A stretch of 64,000 nt of DNA, from NCBI RefSeq assembly GCF_947179515.1, contig NC_067472.1:78558266-78622265 (forward strand). Reading direction: 5' to 3'. Both the position numbers and the translations under genes were made by a program. Within the stretch, counting starts at the first letter, position 1, and the number at the start of each line of letters is the position of its first letter. Below are positions 21,864 through 32,789 of the stretch, one piece after another. Source of the stretch: Apodemus sylvaticus (lineage: Eukaryota > Chordata > Mammalia > Rodentia > Muridae). A model generated the notes under the pieces. That model did not search any database, had not been told where the DNA came from, and was given only the letters and a program-made list of their open reading frames with translations.

Positions 21864-24800
21864 TTTAAGATTTATTTATTTTATTATGTGTATGAGTATA
21901 CCGTAGCTGTGTTCAGACACACCAGAAGAGGGCATCATATCCCACTGCAGATGGCTGTGAACCACCATGTGGTTGTTGGGAATTGAACCCAGGACCTCTG
22001 GAAAAGCAGTTGGTGCTCTTAACCACTGAGCCATCTCTCCAGCCCATCATTTTTCTATCTTTATGAAATATATATATTTTCTTTATATAACAAAACAATA
22101 TGTCTATATATTTTTTCTTTTAGATAGGGTCTGACTAGGTGGATGACACTGGCTTCAAATTCAGATTTATCTCTGCCTCCCAAATGCTAGGATTGAAGGT
22201 TATGCCACCATAGCCATAGGCAGCTAATTTATTTATTTATTATTTTTATGAGTGACCTTGAACTTGCTGGGAAGCCCAGAGTATCTTGGACTCATTATTC
22301 TGCTGCAGCCTCTCAAGTGTTAGAATTATAGATAAGTACTATGCGCAGCTTAAATAAACATTTTTATCAATATGTTCATCTTTCAACGAACAGTTATTGA
22401 GTACCTACTTTTCCTAGGTACTATTCTAGTCACAGATGACAGCAATGAACCAAACCCTGTGGGAATAGACAGTCCTTGATGGAGGAGAGTCTGTGAAGTA
22501 TGTGACGCAGTGGTCAGCACTGGGGAGGGTTCAGACAGCAAAGGAGAATGGAGAGTGTGTGGGGACAGGATTCAAGACACAAAGAGACTTGCTACTTACT
22601 AATAAAGACCAGAGAACTGGAGGAAAGGTAGGTTTGGGTTATGTCGAAGGTTTTAGAGTCAGACATGGTAGCTCATGCTTATAGTTTGGGTACTTAGGTG
22701 GACTTTGGTAGGGGAACTGTGGACCAGCCCAGCCCTCAGGAAGCTGTGGCAGGAGGATTGTCATGAGTTTAAGGCCAACCTGACATACATCTTGAGTTCC
22801 AGAACAATTTGGCTAGAGTATGACTCTGTCTCAAACTAGGTGGGGGTTGTGAGCTGGAAATCCAGGGGATGTAGGCAGGTTGGGGACCCAGTATATTAGA
22901 AGTCCGAATTTCAGGAAAGAAGGGGGTGTGTTTATTTGTTTGAGATAGGGTTTCTTTGTGTACCTCTGGCTGTTCTGGAACTTACTCTGTAGACCAGGCT
23001 GGCCTTGAACTTGGAGATCCACCTGCCTCTGCTGGGATTATAGGTGTGTGCCACCATTGTTTAGCTCAGGAAAGAAGTTCAAATTGTCGATAAATTGGAA
23101 ATTGGAAGTGTGCTTATGGAGGGATTAGGCTCACTCATTGGACAAGATATCACCAAGCAGCAAGTATAGGTACAAAAGAAAGATGTGACCTGGTGTGGTA
23201 GCACACCAGCTTTCAATATCAGCACTGGGGAGGCAGAAGCAGGTGGATCCTTGTATTAGGTAAAATAATCAGGATCATCAGATGTGTTACCTCTTTAGGA
23301 CTTTTGCAAAGTAAATAGCAAAGTAAGCAGTCAGAGATGGTGATGTAGCTCATTCAGTAGAGTGTCCAGCATTCAGGAAGCTCTGAGTTTGAGTTCCAGC
23401 ACCATAGGAAGCTAAGTGTGATGGTGCGTGCCTTTAATCCTGTTCCTGGAGAGACGGAGGCAGGAGGATCAGATTCAGGGTCACCTTTGGGGGTAGGAAG
23501 TTGGAATCCAGCAAGCGCTGTGTGAAGCAGCATCTCAGGAATTTTCAACAGTGAAGTAGTTGCAGATGTGAGTGATGACATCTGAGTGACTGGATTTGGG
23601 GTGGTGCTAGTGTGAGCAGTGTTAGCACTGTGACTGCAGGCCAGGAGATCAGGAGGCTAAGAGACAGAAGTCAGAGACGGAAGTAGCTGCGGGTGGGGAA
23701 GAGAGATTAGAGCATCGAGTTCGGGATATCTATTATATGCCTCAAGAGTTGGCAGCTACCTTCTGGGAATGCAGAAAGCTGTTTTTGAGTAGATGAAAAT
23801 ATCAGATATGATGGAACATAACAAGGAAAAAGAGGGCTAGGGCACAGATCTGGCTCGATGTGGAGATAAGAGAAAGATGTGTGGTGCAGCTGGCTTCCTG
23901 GTTGTCACCAAGAACCAGGACTAGTGGGCATGCTGGCCTCAGTAAAAGAGATAACAGTCCAAGATTGCCTGCTCTGGAGGAGGAAAACAGTTCCAGAGGA
24001 GTGGACAGGTTCCTGAAGAAAATGACCTTGATTGCTTTGTGGCTGGTTACAGGTGAAAGAGGAAATAGGTAGGAAGTCTGTGGTATATGCAGCTAAGGGT
24101 GAAAGGCCAGGACAGAATGCTCCGAATGCTGAGCCTAGTAGGCAGGGTTGGGAAGGTCGATGGCTATGTGGTAGTAAAGCTCTTGAGATTAGCTTGGAAC
24201 TTGATGTAAACGAGTACTGGTCCAGGGTTAGGGACAGCTTTGATGATTGCCATCTTCTGTACCCCCTTAGGCAGCAAGACCTGTACCGAATCCTGAAGGC
24301 CTATACCATCTACAGGCCTGACGAGGGCTACTGTCAGGCCCAGGCCCCAGTGGCTGCCGTGTTGCTAATGCACATGCCTGCTGAGGTCAGCATAAGTGGA
24401 CCTGTTTGGGGTGGGGGTGAGAAGATCTAGACATACCTTCTGTGGTGAAGGGAGAGCTGCGTACTCCCTGCTCCTCAGGCCCCATCCCTGCCTCTTCTTC
24501 TTGCCCTTCTTAGCAAGCGTTTTGGTGCCTGGTACAGATCTGCGACAAGTACCTCCCAGGTTACTACAGTGCAGGGCTGGTGAGTGTCTGGAAGCTGGGT
24601 GCACTGGGGCTGTGACTTTCCCTAAGACTGGCTTAGGCCCTTGCCCTGCCTCATCTGTCCTTCTGTCCCACCACCACTGAGGTTACGACAGCGTCTTTGG
24701 TCTGGTTGTACCCTGAGGGGACCATGGCCAGCCAGGCCCACTTCTGATGGCTCTTCCCACCACTCTAGGAGGCCATTCAGTTGGATGGAGAAATCTTTTT

Positions 24801-26131
24801 TGCACTCCTGCGCCGGATTTCTCCACTGGCACATCGGCACCTTCGGCGGCAGCGCATTGACCCTGTGCTCTACATGACAGAGTGGTTCATGTGCATCTTT
24901 GCCCGGACCCTCCCTTGGGCTTCAGTGCTGCGTGTCTGGGACATGTTTTTCTGTGAAGGTATTTCAGTGGCTGGCCAGGCTGCGGGGGAGGCTAGGATTT
25001 GTGGCTTTACTGGTATCCCATAGACAAGTAGTGTGGGGCCTAGGCTTCATAATAAACAGTTTGGAAAAACAGGAACCATCTTGGTTCAGCCACCAACCTA
25101 GAGTCTGCTTGCCCTCCCAGAAACCTACAGCCCCTAGCAACTCCCTTCACCTGGAAGGCTGGCCTAGACAGCACCAGGGCTGTGTTGCCTTCATAAGACG
25201 CTCTGAGATCCTAGACCTGATCTCTCTTTGCATCTTCTCTGACCCTGTAGGCGTTAAGATCATCTTTCGAGTGGCTCTGGTCTTACTGCGACACACACTG
25301 GGTTCTGTGGAAAAGCTGCGCTCATGTCAAGGCATGTATGAGACCATGGAGCAGCTTCGAAACCTGCCACAGCCGTGCATGCAGGAGGACTTCCTGGTGC
25401 ATGAGGTAGGCCATGATCTTGGCACACCCTGAGCTGCTTCAGCCCGTTTCCACACAGGCCTACACTCTGGCTCTCATGTCTCTGTCTAGGTAACCAACCT
25501 CCCAGTGACAGAAGCATGGATTGAACGGGAGAATGCAACCCAGCTGAAGAAGTGGCGAGAAACTCGGGGAGAGCTGCAGTATCGGCCCTCACGAAGGCTG
25601 CATGGCTCCCGAGCCATCCATGAGGAGCGCAGGCGGCAGCAGCCACCCCTGGGCCCCTCCTCTAGCCTCCTCAGCCTCCCTAGTCTCAAGAGCAGAGGCT
25701 CTCGGGCAGGTGGAGGGGCCCCCTCCCCACCACCTCCTGTCCGCAGGGCTAGTGCCGGGCCTGTCCCTGGGGCTGTCGTCATTGCTGAGGGACTGCATCC
25801 ATCCCTTCCTTCACCTACTGGCAACAGCACCCCGCTAGGCACCAGCAAGGAGATCAGGCGGCAGGAGAAAGAGCGGCAGAAACAGGAGAAAGATCGAGAA
25901 AAGGAGCGGCAGAGACAGGAGAAGGAGCGGGAAAAGCAGGAGAAGGAGCGGCAGAAGTGGGAAAAGGAGCAGGAGAAGGAACAGCAGAGGCAAGAGAAGG
26001 AGCGGCAGAAGCTGGAGAAGAAGGGCCAAGGCCGGAAACTTTCCTTGCGTCGAAAGGCAGACGGGCCCCCAGCACCCCATGATGGTGGGGACAGGTCAGC
26101 AGCTGAGGCCCGGCAGGATGCTTACTTTTGA
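16697..26131 (+). CDS. Tbc1d10b: TBC1 domain family member 10B, Rab GTPase-activating protein, 9 coding exons
   Basis: Rab-GAP that accelerates GTP hydrolysis on vesicle-trafficking Rabs; the family literature names RAB3A, RAB22A, RAB27A and RAB35. Exons: 16697-17616, 20633-20732, 20975-21082, 21179-21285, 24271-24385, 24514-24579, 24769-24958, 25251-25405, 25490-26131, joining in frame to 2403 nt (about 800 aa) with GT-AG introns. Residues 1 to about 300 (exon 1) are Pro/Ala/Thr/Gly-rich and probably disordered. The TBC domain starts near the sequence GIPSSLRAKAWQYL. Both catalytic fingers are present: the arginine finger IEKDLHR (Arg 397) and the glutamine finger GYCQ (Gln 434). The C-terminus is a Pro/Ser-rich stretch followed by a roughly 60-residue Arg/Lys/Glu/Gln helix of RQEKE-type repeats, ending QDAYF. 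The start is the first in-frame ATG of exon 1, with no competing downstream Met before the TBC domain in that exon except after residue 260. Intron 4 (about 3 kb) is full of SINEs. Confidence 0.96.
17951..18122 (+). mobile_element. B1 SINE in Tbc1d10b intron 1
   Basis: gccgggcggtggtggtgcac start and a poly(A)/(GAAA)n tail; low divergence suggests a young copy. Confidence 0.92.
19378..19566 (-). mobile_element. B3-type SINE in Tbc1d10b intron 1
   Basis: ttttatgtattgggtgtttt to gctgagccatctctcctgcc is an antisense B3/B2 derivative. Confidence 0.75.
20310..20395 (-). mobile_element. ID/B4 fragment in Tbc1d10b intron 1
   Basis: Antisense tRNA-like block: cagtaccactgaagcacatc followed by ctcagcc. 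Confidence 0.45.
21826..22048 (-). mobile_element. (TTTC)n tract and B2 SINE in Tbc1d10b intron 4
   Basis: A (TTTC)n stretch (21826-21862) is joined to an antisense B2 (21866-22048), which ends ctgagccatctctccagccc. Confidence 0.92.
22943..23063 (-). mobile_element. B1 SINE in Tbc1d10b intron 4
   Basis: Antisense B1 with a short internal deletion between cacctgcctctg and ctgggattataggtgtgtgc. Confidence 0.85.
23336..23490 (+). mobile_element. B4 SINE in Tbc1d10b intron 4
   Basis: An ID-like left part (gtagctcattcagtagagtg) is fused to a B1-like right part (gtgcgtgcctttaatcctgt), the defining B4 structure. Confidence 0.75.
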
Positions 26132-27000
26132 CCTCTGGTTGGGTCTGGATGGCACGGCCCTCCTCCTCCCCCCTCAGCCGAGAGCAGCCCTGGCAGGAGT
26201 GTTCTCCCAGCTCCCTTGGCAGGCGCTTCCTTTTTCTAAGGAAAGTGGCTTGATTCCCTTGACTCCTTGCCAGCTGCTGATCCCTCCATGGCCCGGACAG
26301 CCACAGTGCATGGGACAGCTACATTACCCAGGGTAACAGCGACCAAGTCTGGAGACTCTTTTGTCCAGTTAGGCTCAGCTTGGGTCTCTGTCACCCCTAT
26401 GACAGAGGGGTGCTGTCTCACACTCCCGGTGGCTTCCTTTAGACGGTGGACCTAGGTTCCTTTTCCTGTCTTGGGGACCTGCCTGTCACCCCACTGTCTT
26501 ACTGGGGGCCAAGGCTGTTTTCTCTCCTGGATATCCTTGTGTTGTAATTATGTACAGAAGGTCAGGTTGGCCTGGGGTGGGTGTTCTGTCCTTTCCCAGG
26601 TCCACAGCGCTTCCACACTCCAGTTTATTTAAGAGGCTATGCTAGGAAGTGTCCTCCATTCCTTCCCGCCTGTGGCCTGCTCTCTTCCCTAACTCACTTG
26701 CTTTGTATTCTCAGGCCTCTCTGCTGGAGAGTCAGAAAGCCTGTCTTTCATTTTGTTCCTTTCCAGCCGTCAAACCCCTCTCTGAATAAGGGTCTTCCCT
26801 TGAGTCCAGAGGGTGGAACCCAATGTTTACATTCTCTTCTGTCTTGGTCCCACCCCAGTGGCGGGTTTTGTGGCGCTTTGAGGAACCAGAAAAAGAACCT
26901 GCTGTTATATCTAGGTCTGTCTCCTGCCTTGTTATTTGAAGAGGGTTGTAGAGTAAGGGGGAGGGAGCCAGGAAGAATGTCTGACTCTCCATAGGTTCAG
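26132..27000 (+). other. Tbc1d10b: Tbc1d10b 3' UTR (probable)
   Basis: The sequence after the stop is largely repeat-free to about 27.0 kb and reads like a 3' UTR. I find no canonical AATAAA before the URR1-type repeat at 27.03 kb; the nearest variant is aataag near 26783. The transcript end therefore cannot be fixed and may use a variant signal. Confidence 0.5.
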
Positions 27001-27029
27001 TCTGCTGATCTTGGCAGGGGCATCTAGAC

Positions 27030-27400
27030 CACTGGTTCTCCATCTTCCTAATGCTGTGACCCTTTAATACAGTTCATGTTGTGGTGACTCCAACCATAAA
27101 ATTTTTTTCGTTTTTTTTGTATTGTTTTTTGTTTTTCAAGACAGGGTTTCTCTGTGTAGCCCTGGCTGTCCTGGAACTCACTTTGTAGACCAGACTGGCC
27201 TCAAACTCAGACATCCGCCTGCTTCTGTCTCCCAAGTGCTGGGATTACAGGAGTGCGCCACCACCGCCTGGCTAAAATTATTTTCATTATTACTTAATAA
27301 GAGTTTACTACTGCTATAAATCATAATGTAAGTTACTCTGTTTTCTGATAATCTTAGGCAACCCTTGTGAATAGTATTTGACCCCCAGAAGGAGTCACAG
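27030..27400 (+). mobile_element. URR1-type hAT (Charlie-group) DNA transposon, split by a B1
   Basis: Left part 27030-27104 has tgctgtgaccctttaataca and ccaaccataaaat. Right part 27276-27400 has taaaattattttcattatta and ends acccccagaaggagtcacag. The left and right pieces are separated only by the B1 at 27110-27275. URR1 is a rodent non-autonomous hAT family; the name is from memory of the consensus. Confidence 0.7.
27110..27275 (-). mobile_element. B1 SINE inserted in the URR1 element
   Basis: Antisense B1 with a T-rich left tail and gggattacaggagtgcgcca at its right end. Confidence 0.92.
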
Positions 27401-27429
27401 TAAACCCTTGCTTCATCTCTCATCAACAT

Positions 27430-28440
27430 AGTCCAGCTCCTCCTCATATTGGCCTGCGGTCTGCTGCCTCCACTGTCACTGGCCTCCTGGGGTCCCCTGC
27501 ACAGCTCGCAGGACTGGGATCAACTTTCCAACAGCTTTCGGTCCCCTGGAAGCTGTAGGAGGGGTGGAGAGTGCCTGCAAAGCCACCATCTTTAGATTGG
27601 GCTGGTCAGCAGCTTGGTGCAGTTCCTGGTACTGGGCTTCTAGGATGGACTGACTGCCTTGGGCTCATCCCAGCAGGTGCACACAAACAAATTGACCAGC
27701 CCTGTTTTCTGTGGCCACACCCCCTCTGTTCTGGGTCAGGGTGATAAAGGTGTGGGCTTCTGTGATCATAAAGCAGAGCTACACTCAGCAGTTCTTCAGC
27801 AGGATGAGCGGCAGGGTGTGTGGTCTCCAGGTAGAAGAGAAGATTCCCTCCAAACGAACCAGCAGAGTGGAGAGCTGGTGTTTTTTCAGGGTCCTGTCTG
27901 TAAGAAGATGCCCTCCTGGTCTAGAACTGTGCTCTGTACCTACAGAAGAAACTAAGGTTACGTGTTGAATGAAGTTTCTTGGTGATTCAGAATGGGAGAA
28001 AACCCTGGAGGAGAAAGGTGTGGTCCATCTGGCCGCCCTCTTCCAGCTCTAGTAGGATCACCTGAGCTATCTAGCCTGGGGGTGGGGATGGAGGTGTTCT
28101 GGTTTGAGTGGTTCCCCTGAGTGCCAGATCTAAACCACACTTCAGGAAGGTCTAACCTGGCCCCACATTTGCAGGAGCTGAATTCCAACACCTTGGCAGT
28201 TTGCTAAGGAGTGGGGTAGGCTTCATCTTGTAACTGATTCTCAGGCCTGCCTGTGAGCAAGCCTGGTTACTGGGCACAGATACCAGTGCCACCTTTGTGA
28301 TGGTGGCTGTCCCGCTACAGAAACTAGGAATTAAGTGGGGAATAGATATAGTGCAAATGACTTCCTAGCTTCTAAAAGGGCTTGGTTTGGAAGGTGCCCG
28401 AGTGCTTACAATCAATCAGAAGCAGGACTCAGGGAGAAAA
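27430..28440. other. Unexplained, SINE-free sequence between Tbc1d10b and Cd2bp2
   Basis: No recognised repeat and no intact gene. The interval 27.43-27.96 kb has moderately long open frames on both strands but no family I can name. It could be a decayed pseudogene or unique spacer. Confidence 0.4.
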
Positions 28441-28454
28441 GCAAGATTTTCTTT

Positions 28455-28630
28455 CTTTCTTTCCTTTTTTTGTTTGTTTGTTTTGTTTTTTATTTTTCGA
28501 GACAGGGTTTCTCCGTGTAGTCCTGGCTGTCCTGGAACTCACTCTGTAGACCAGGCTGGCCTCGAACTCAGAAATCCGCCTGCCTCTGCCTCCCAAGTGC
28601 TGGGATTGCAGGCGTGTGCCACCACGCCCT
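28455..28630 (-). mobile_element. B1 SINE with perfect target-site duplication
   Basis: Flanked by an exact 14-bp direct repeat gcaagattttcttt at 28441-28454 and 28631-28644, so this copy is intact and fairly recent. It lies about 300 bp upstream of the Cd2bp2 promoter. Confidence 0.95.
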
Positions 28631-28954
28631 GCAAGATTTTCTTTAAAAAAAAAAAAAATAGACGGTCTCTTGTATCCCAGACTGGCGTCAATCTCGCGAC
28701 AATCAGTCCTGTTTCAACTTCCCAAGTTTCTACTGAATGCCATTAGGCGTGCAGAACCCTATCCATAAATACAAACTGAAACCCAAAGCCCTGCTCGGCC
28801 TGTGTCTCTCCATCATGCCCTGGGAACCTCTTTTTAGCAAACAGAACGCCACATCCTCACAGTAGCCTCCATTGTAGACGAATAATAAAATATTTCCCGC
28901 CATCCTCAAGTCCCGTGAGGCAAGTACGGAGTAAACGCGAGTCTTTGAAGGTCT

Positions 28955-29147
28955 TGCGTCACTTCCGGCAGCGAGTCAGCCTTGGCTAAAGGTATACATC
29001 CGCCCTTTTTGGATAGAAGTGAAGCCACTTCCGGGCCCTTATGGCGGTCTCCACTGTCTTTTTCCGGGTGATGAGGGCGGGTGCCCCGGAAGTAATACCG
29101 GCGAAAGCATCTTTTCTTTTCTTCCCCGCCTGACCCTGGGTTCCTAG
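28955..29147 (+). promoter_or_regulatory. Cd2bp2: Cd2bp2 promoter and non-coding exon 1
   Basis: TATA-less, CpG-rich promoter with three perfect ETS octamers: ACTTCCGG at 28961-28968 and 29027-29034, and CCGGAAGT at 29086-29093. A strong donor (ttcctag|gtgagc) at 29147/29148 marks the probable end of a non-coding first exon. A matching acceptor after a pyrimidine tract is at 29615-29616, so exon 2 would start at 29617 and carry the ATG. Exon 1 is inferred from splice signals, not from transcript data. Confidence 0.6.
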
Positions 29148-29645
29148 GTGAGCGCCGGCGGGTAAGATTGTTTGACTCCCTGCGGGTTTGCTTCGCGTCT
29201 AGTTTGTACGCCGAGGACATGGCCGAGCAGGTCGCTACGTGGAATGCGGGGATCGAGGCTACTAGGATGCCAGCTCTTGGGTCCGCCCGGCCTCTGAGGG
29301 CACTCGGGTGGGAGAGGTGGTTGAACTCAGTAGCTCCGAACTGGTGGGGAGTGATGACGTAGGGGAACCTGGCTCCCCACCCCCGGGTGGGAGTACCCAC
29401 AGGGTCCACGCGGGGGCGGGGATCCTTCGCAGACCCTCCCTCCAGGGCCTCTGAATTGCCAAACCAATTCCGGAGGTCGTGCCTCCTAGTTCTTCTTTCA
29501 GATGGTTTAGTGATCCGTCCGCCTTCACATTTACCAGGAAAAATGTCTGTGGTGCCGGTACGCCCTCGCGGTCCTCTCTCCTTACCTAATTTCCTTACTT
29601 CATATCTTTTTCCGAGGTCCAGCTGGAGGAAATCTACAGCTAATC

Positions 29646-31248
29646 ATGCCAAAGAGAAAAGTGACTTTTCAGGGTGTTGGAGAGGAGGAGGATGAAGATG
29701 AAATCAGTGTTCCCAAAAAGAAGGTGAGATGACCAAATTGCCGATTTCTGTGGAGGCCTGAGGGGAAGAGGAGGGACAAGTCTGATGGGAGGAGAGCTGG
29801 GAATCCAAGGAAGGGTTAGCTTTCCCAGAGCACGGGGTTCCGAAGAACTCCAGTTTGTGTTCAGATACTGGACTGTTTGGGAACTAGCCAGTAGTCTGCG
29901 TTTCCCATTTGCTTCTCCTTACAGCTGGGGGACCCTGTGGCTGGAGCAGGTGGTCCTGGGAGCCGCTTCAAAGGCAAACACTCTTTAGACAGTGATGAGG
30001 AGGATGATGATGAGGAGGGGTCCAGCAAATACGATATCCTGGCCTCAGAGGATGTAGAAGGTGAGCCGTTTCCAACACGTTAACTGCTGGAGGACAAGCC
30101 TTAAGTATGGAGGTTGGGGAGGGGGCTGGGTTTTTTTTCCCCCCGCATGTCTAGCATGGGGCCCCCCTTGTCTTTGGTGCAGGTCAGGAAGCAGCTACTC
30201 TCCCCAGTGAGGGGGGTGTGAGGATTACACCCTTCAACCTGCAGGAAGAGATGGAGGAAGGCCACTTTGATGCGGATGGCAACTACTTCCTGAACCAGGA
30301 TGCGCAGATCCGAGACAGCTGGCTGGACAACATTGACTGGGTGTGGCCCAGGAACTGTCCTGGCTGAGGCCTGGGAATGCTGGTGCTGGGCCTGGGCCCC
30401 AGTGGAAGTTAGTGAGAAATGATAATTATCTTTCCCTTATAGGTGAGGATCAAGGAACGGCCACCTGATAAGCAACAGGTCTCGGACTCAGAGGAAGAAG
30501 ACAGCCTGGGTCAGACGCCAATGAGTGCCCAGGCACTCCTGGAGGGACTTTTGGAGTTGTTATTGCCAAGAGAGACAGTGGCTGGGGCTCTTAGGCGGCT
30601 GGGAGCCCGAGGAGGAGGCAAAGGGAACAGCAAGGGGACTGGGCGGCCCAATTCCCCCCAGCGTCTAGACCGGCTGTCTGGGTTAGCTGATCAGATGGTA
30701 GCTCGAGGCAACCTTGGCGTATACCAGGAAACAAGGGAACGGTTGGCTATGCGACTGAAGGGTTTGGGGTGTCGGACCCAGGGATCCCATGACCCCACAC
30801 CTCCACCCTCCCTGGACATGTTTGCTGAGGAAGTGGCCGAGGGGGAGCTGGAAACCCCAACCCCATCCCATAAAGAAGGTAAGTTTGGAGGGCACGGTAT
30901 GGGCAGTGTGGGTGGGAGACCAGTGCTTGAGGCCCAAGTACCTTCATTGTTTCAGAAGCAGAGGCAGCAGGAGATGGTCTGATGGATGTGATGTGGGAGT
31001 ATAAATGGGAGAACACAGGGGATGCTGAGCTGTACGGACCCTTCACCAGTGCCCAGATGCAGGTAAGCTCCCTCCTGCCAGGTCTGTCCAGCCCAACTTC
31101 TGTCATCTTGCCACAGTTTTGTCTTCTGTCTTTACAGACCTGGGTGAGCGAAGGTTACTTCCCAGATGGCGTTTATTGCCGGAAGCTGGACCCTCCAGGC
31201 GGCCAGTTCTACAATTCCAAGCGCATTGATTTTGATCTCTACACGTGA
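29646..31248 (+). CDS. Cd2bp2: CD2 cytoplasmic tail-binding protein 2 (U5 snRNP 52K), 6 coding exons
   Basis: GYF-domain adaptor that binds proline-rich sequences such as the CD2 tail and spliceosomal SmB. It is the 52-kDa component of the U5 snRNP, released before B-complex formation. Coding exons: 29646-29723, 29925-30060, 30183-30340, 30443-30878, 30956-31062, 31138-31248; together 1026 nt (341 aa), in frame, with GT-AG introns. The N-terminus is basic then strongly acidic (DSDEEDDDEEGSSKYD). The C-terminal GYF domain spans about residues 280-338, with the defining GPFTSAQM...WVSEGYF and the aromatic pocket residues WEYKWE upstream. The last residues are FDLYT. Introns of 102, 77 and 75 bp (introns 3-5) are near the minimum for mammals. 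The start is supported by the KRKVTFQGVG opening, typical of the family. Confidence 0.97.
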
Positions 31249-31364
31249 GCCCTCTAAGGGCCCAGTGTGGCAGCCCCTTCTTTCTTGGACTTGGCAGAGG
31301 AGGCCCCAGCTGCCCTGGACAGTGAGGATATTGGAGGCCACTCTAGAGCCATTGTCTGTTTCTC

Positions 31365-31370
31365 AATAAA
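31365..31370 (+). terminator. Cd2bp2: Cd2bp2 poly(A) signal AATAAA
   Basis: AATAAA lies 117 nt after the Cd2bp2 stop, followed by a TG-rich stretch (gtcttgactgtgctg) that suits a cleavage and polyadenylation site near 31.39 kb. Confidence 0.85.
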
Positions 31371-32380
31371 AGTCTTGACTGTGCTGATGGCCGAGCCAGG
31401 GCTTCTCCATGGCTCCTTGTGGCTGCACCTGGTAGGTCCTTGAGGGTTTCCTCCCAAGAGACTTCTTCACATGCTTCCCTCTGGTGTCTTGGACCACCTC
31501 AGTCTTGTTTCCCGCACTCGGAGGCAGGTAGGGCCCGCCAGGTGTCCTGTGACTTTCCTACTGATACTTCTGCTTACTGTGCAAAATCCCCTCTGTCACT
31601 CTTCCCCAGTGGTCCTTGCAAGCCCTTGTTCTACTGATCTTTGACTTTCAGGACCTCAAATTCTCTGTCCTGGCAGCTCCCTCATAGCTGGAATGTTGGG
31701 AAGAGTTTGAGATCCTATTGAGAGCAAGAGAGCTCTTAAACGTGTATTCTCCTCTTCTCCATAGTGATTTTCCTACCCCTCACAAAGTGCAGTGTCTTAC
31801 TGGAGGTCTCAGAGTGAATTAGAGAGCCGGCCCATGGAGCTAATTCCCGACGTTGGCATAGAATTTGGTCTTTCAGGAATTGTAGCATACATTTCCTGGG
31901 CTCCCATCTCAGGCGTAGGGCTAGTGCCCTGAGGAAACAACTCTGGTCTGGTCCCCTCCCAGGAGTCCAGAGTGGAGGGCCATGGAGGCAGACAGGGCCT
32001 GACAGTTTTCCCCAGTGCCGCTCTGTGCTCGCCTCTTGTCTACAAGAGGCACCTGGGCACCTTTGTCTGCAGGCAAAGCACGATGCAGGCTTTGGGGTCA
32101 GGTAAGAGCTTGGGAAGGAGGGGCTCAGCTTAGGGTTGGCTGCAGGGATTGATGCAGAGACCTCCAAGTCTAACAGACCTGGTCCTGCCAGCCTAGATTA
32201 CAATTGTTTTGACTTCAAGGAGTCCATTAGTGGTAGGACATCTGATTTAGTGTGTCAGTCACTAAGACAGCAAATCCTCCAGGTATTGTAAGGTGTTGCT
32301 GGTTAAAGAGGAAGTGGCTTTCTGAGATGCTTAGTAGTGAAAACCTGATGTCTTGGGATGAGTAAAATCCAGTCCTGTGA

Positions 32381-32680
32381 CCTGAGTGATTGTTCACAAG
32401 TGTTTGGTGGCCTGAGTGATTGTTCACAAGTGTTTGGTGGCCTGAGTGATTGTTCACAAGTGTTTGGTGGCCTGAGCGATTGTTCACAAGTGTTTGGTGG
32501 CCTGAGCGATTGTTCACAAGTGTTTGGTGGCCTGAGCGATTGTTCACAAGTGTTTGGTGGCCTGAGCGATTGTTCACAAGTGTTTGGTGGCCTGAGCGAT
32601 TGTTCACAAGTGTTTGGTGGCCTGAGCGATTGTTCACAAGTGTTTGGTGGCCTGAGTGATTGTTCACAAGTGTTTGGTGA
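32381..32680. repeat. 30-bp minisatellite, 10 copies
   Basis: Ten contiguous 30-bp units with core tgattgttcacaagtgtttg. Units 1-3 and 10 read gagtgat; units 4-9 read gagcgat. There are no spacers. Because 30 is divisible by 3, open frames run through on both strands, but they are repeat artefacts. Confidence 0.97.
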
Positions 32681-32789
32681 GATAGACACCGCGGTATCCT
32701 CCAGGTTCCTCCGACTTGGCAGATCTAAAGTTAATTTCATTGGTTTCTGAGTGCACTTCTCTGATAACACCAAGGCGCGTGCAGGCAGA

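Noticed and set aside
32381..32680. Regular repeat array resembling CRISPR
   Set aside because: Units are directly contiguous with no unique spacers, and the host is a mammal.
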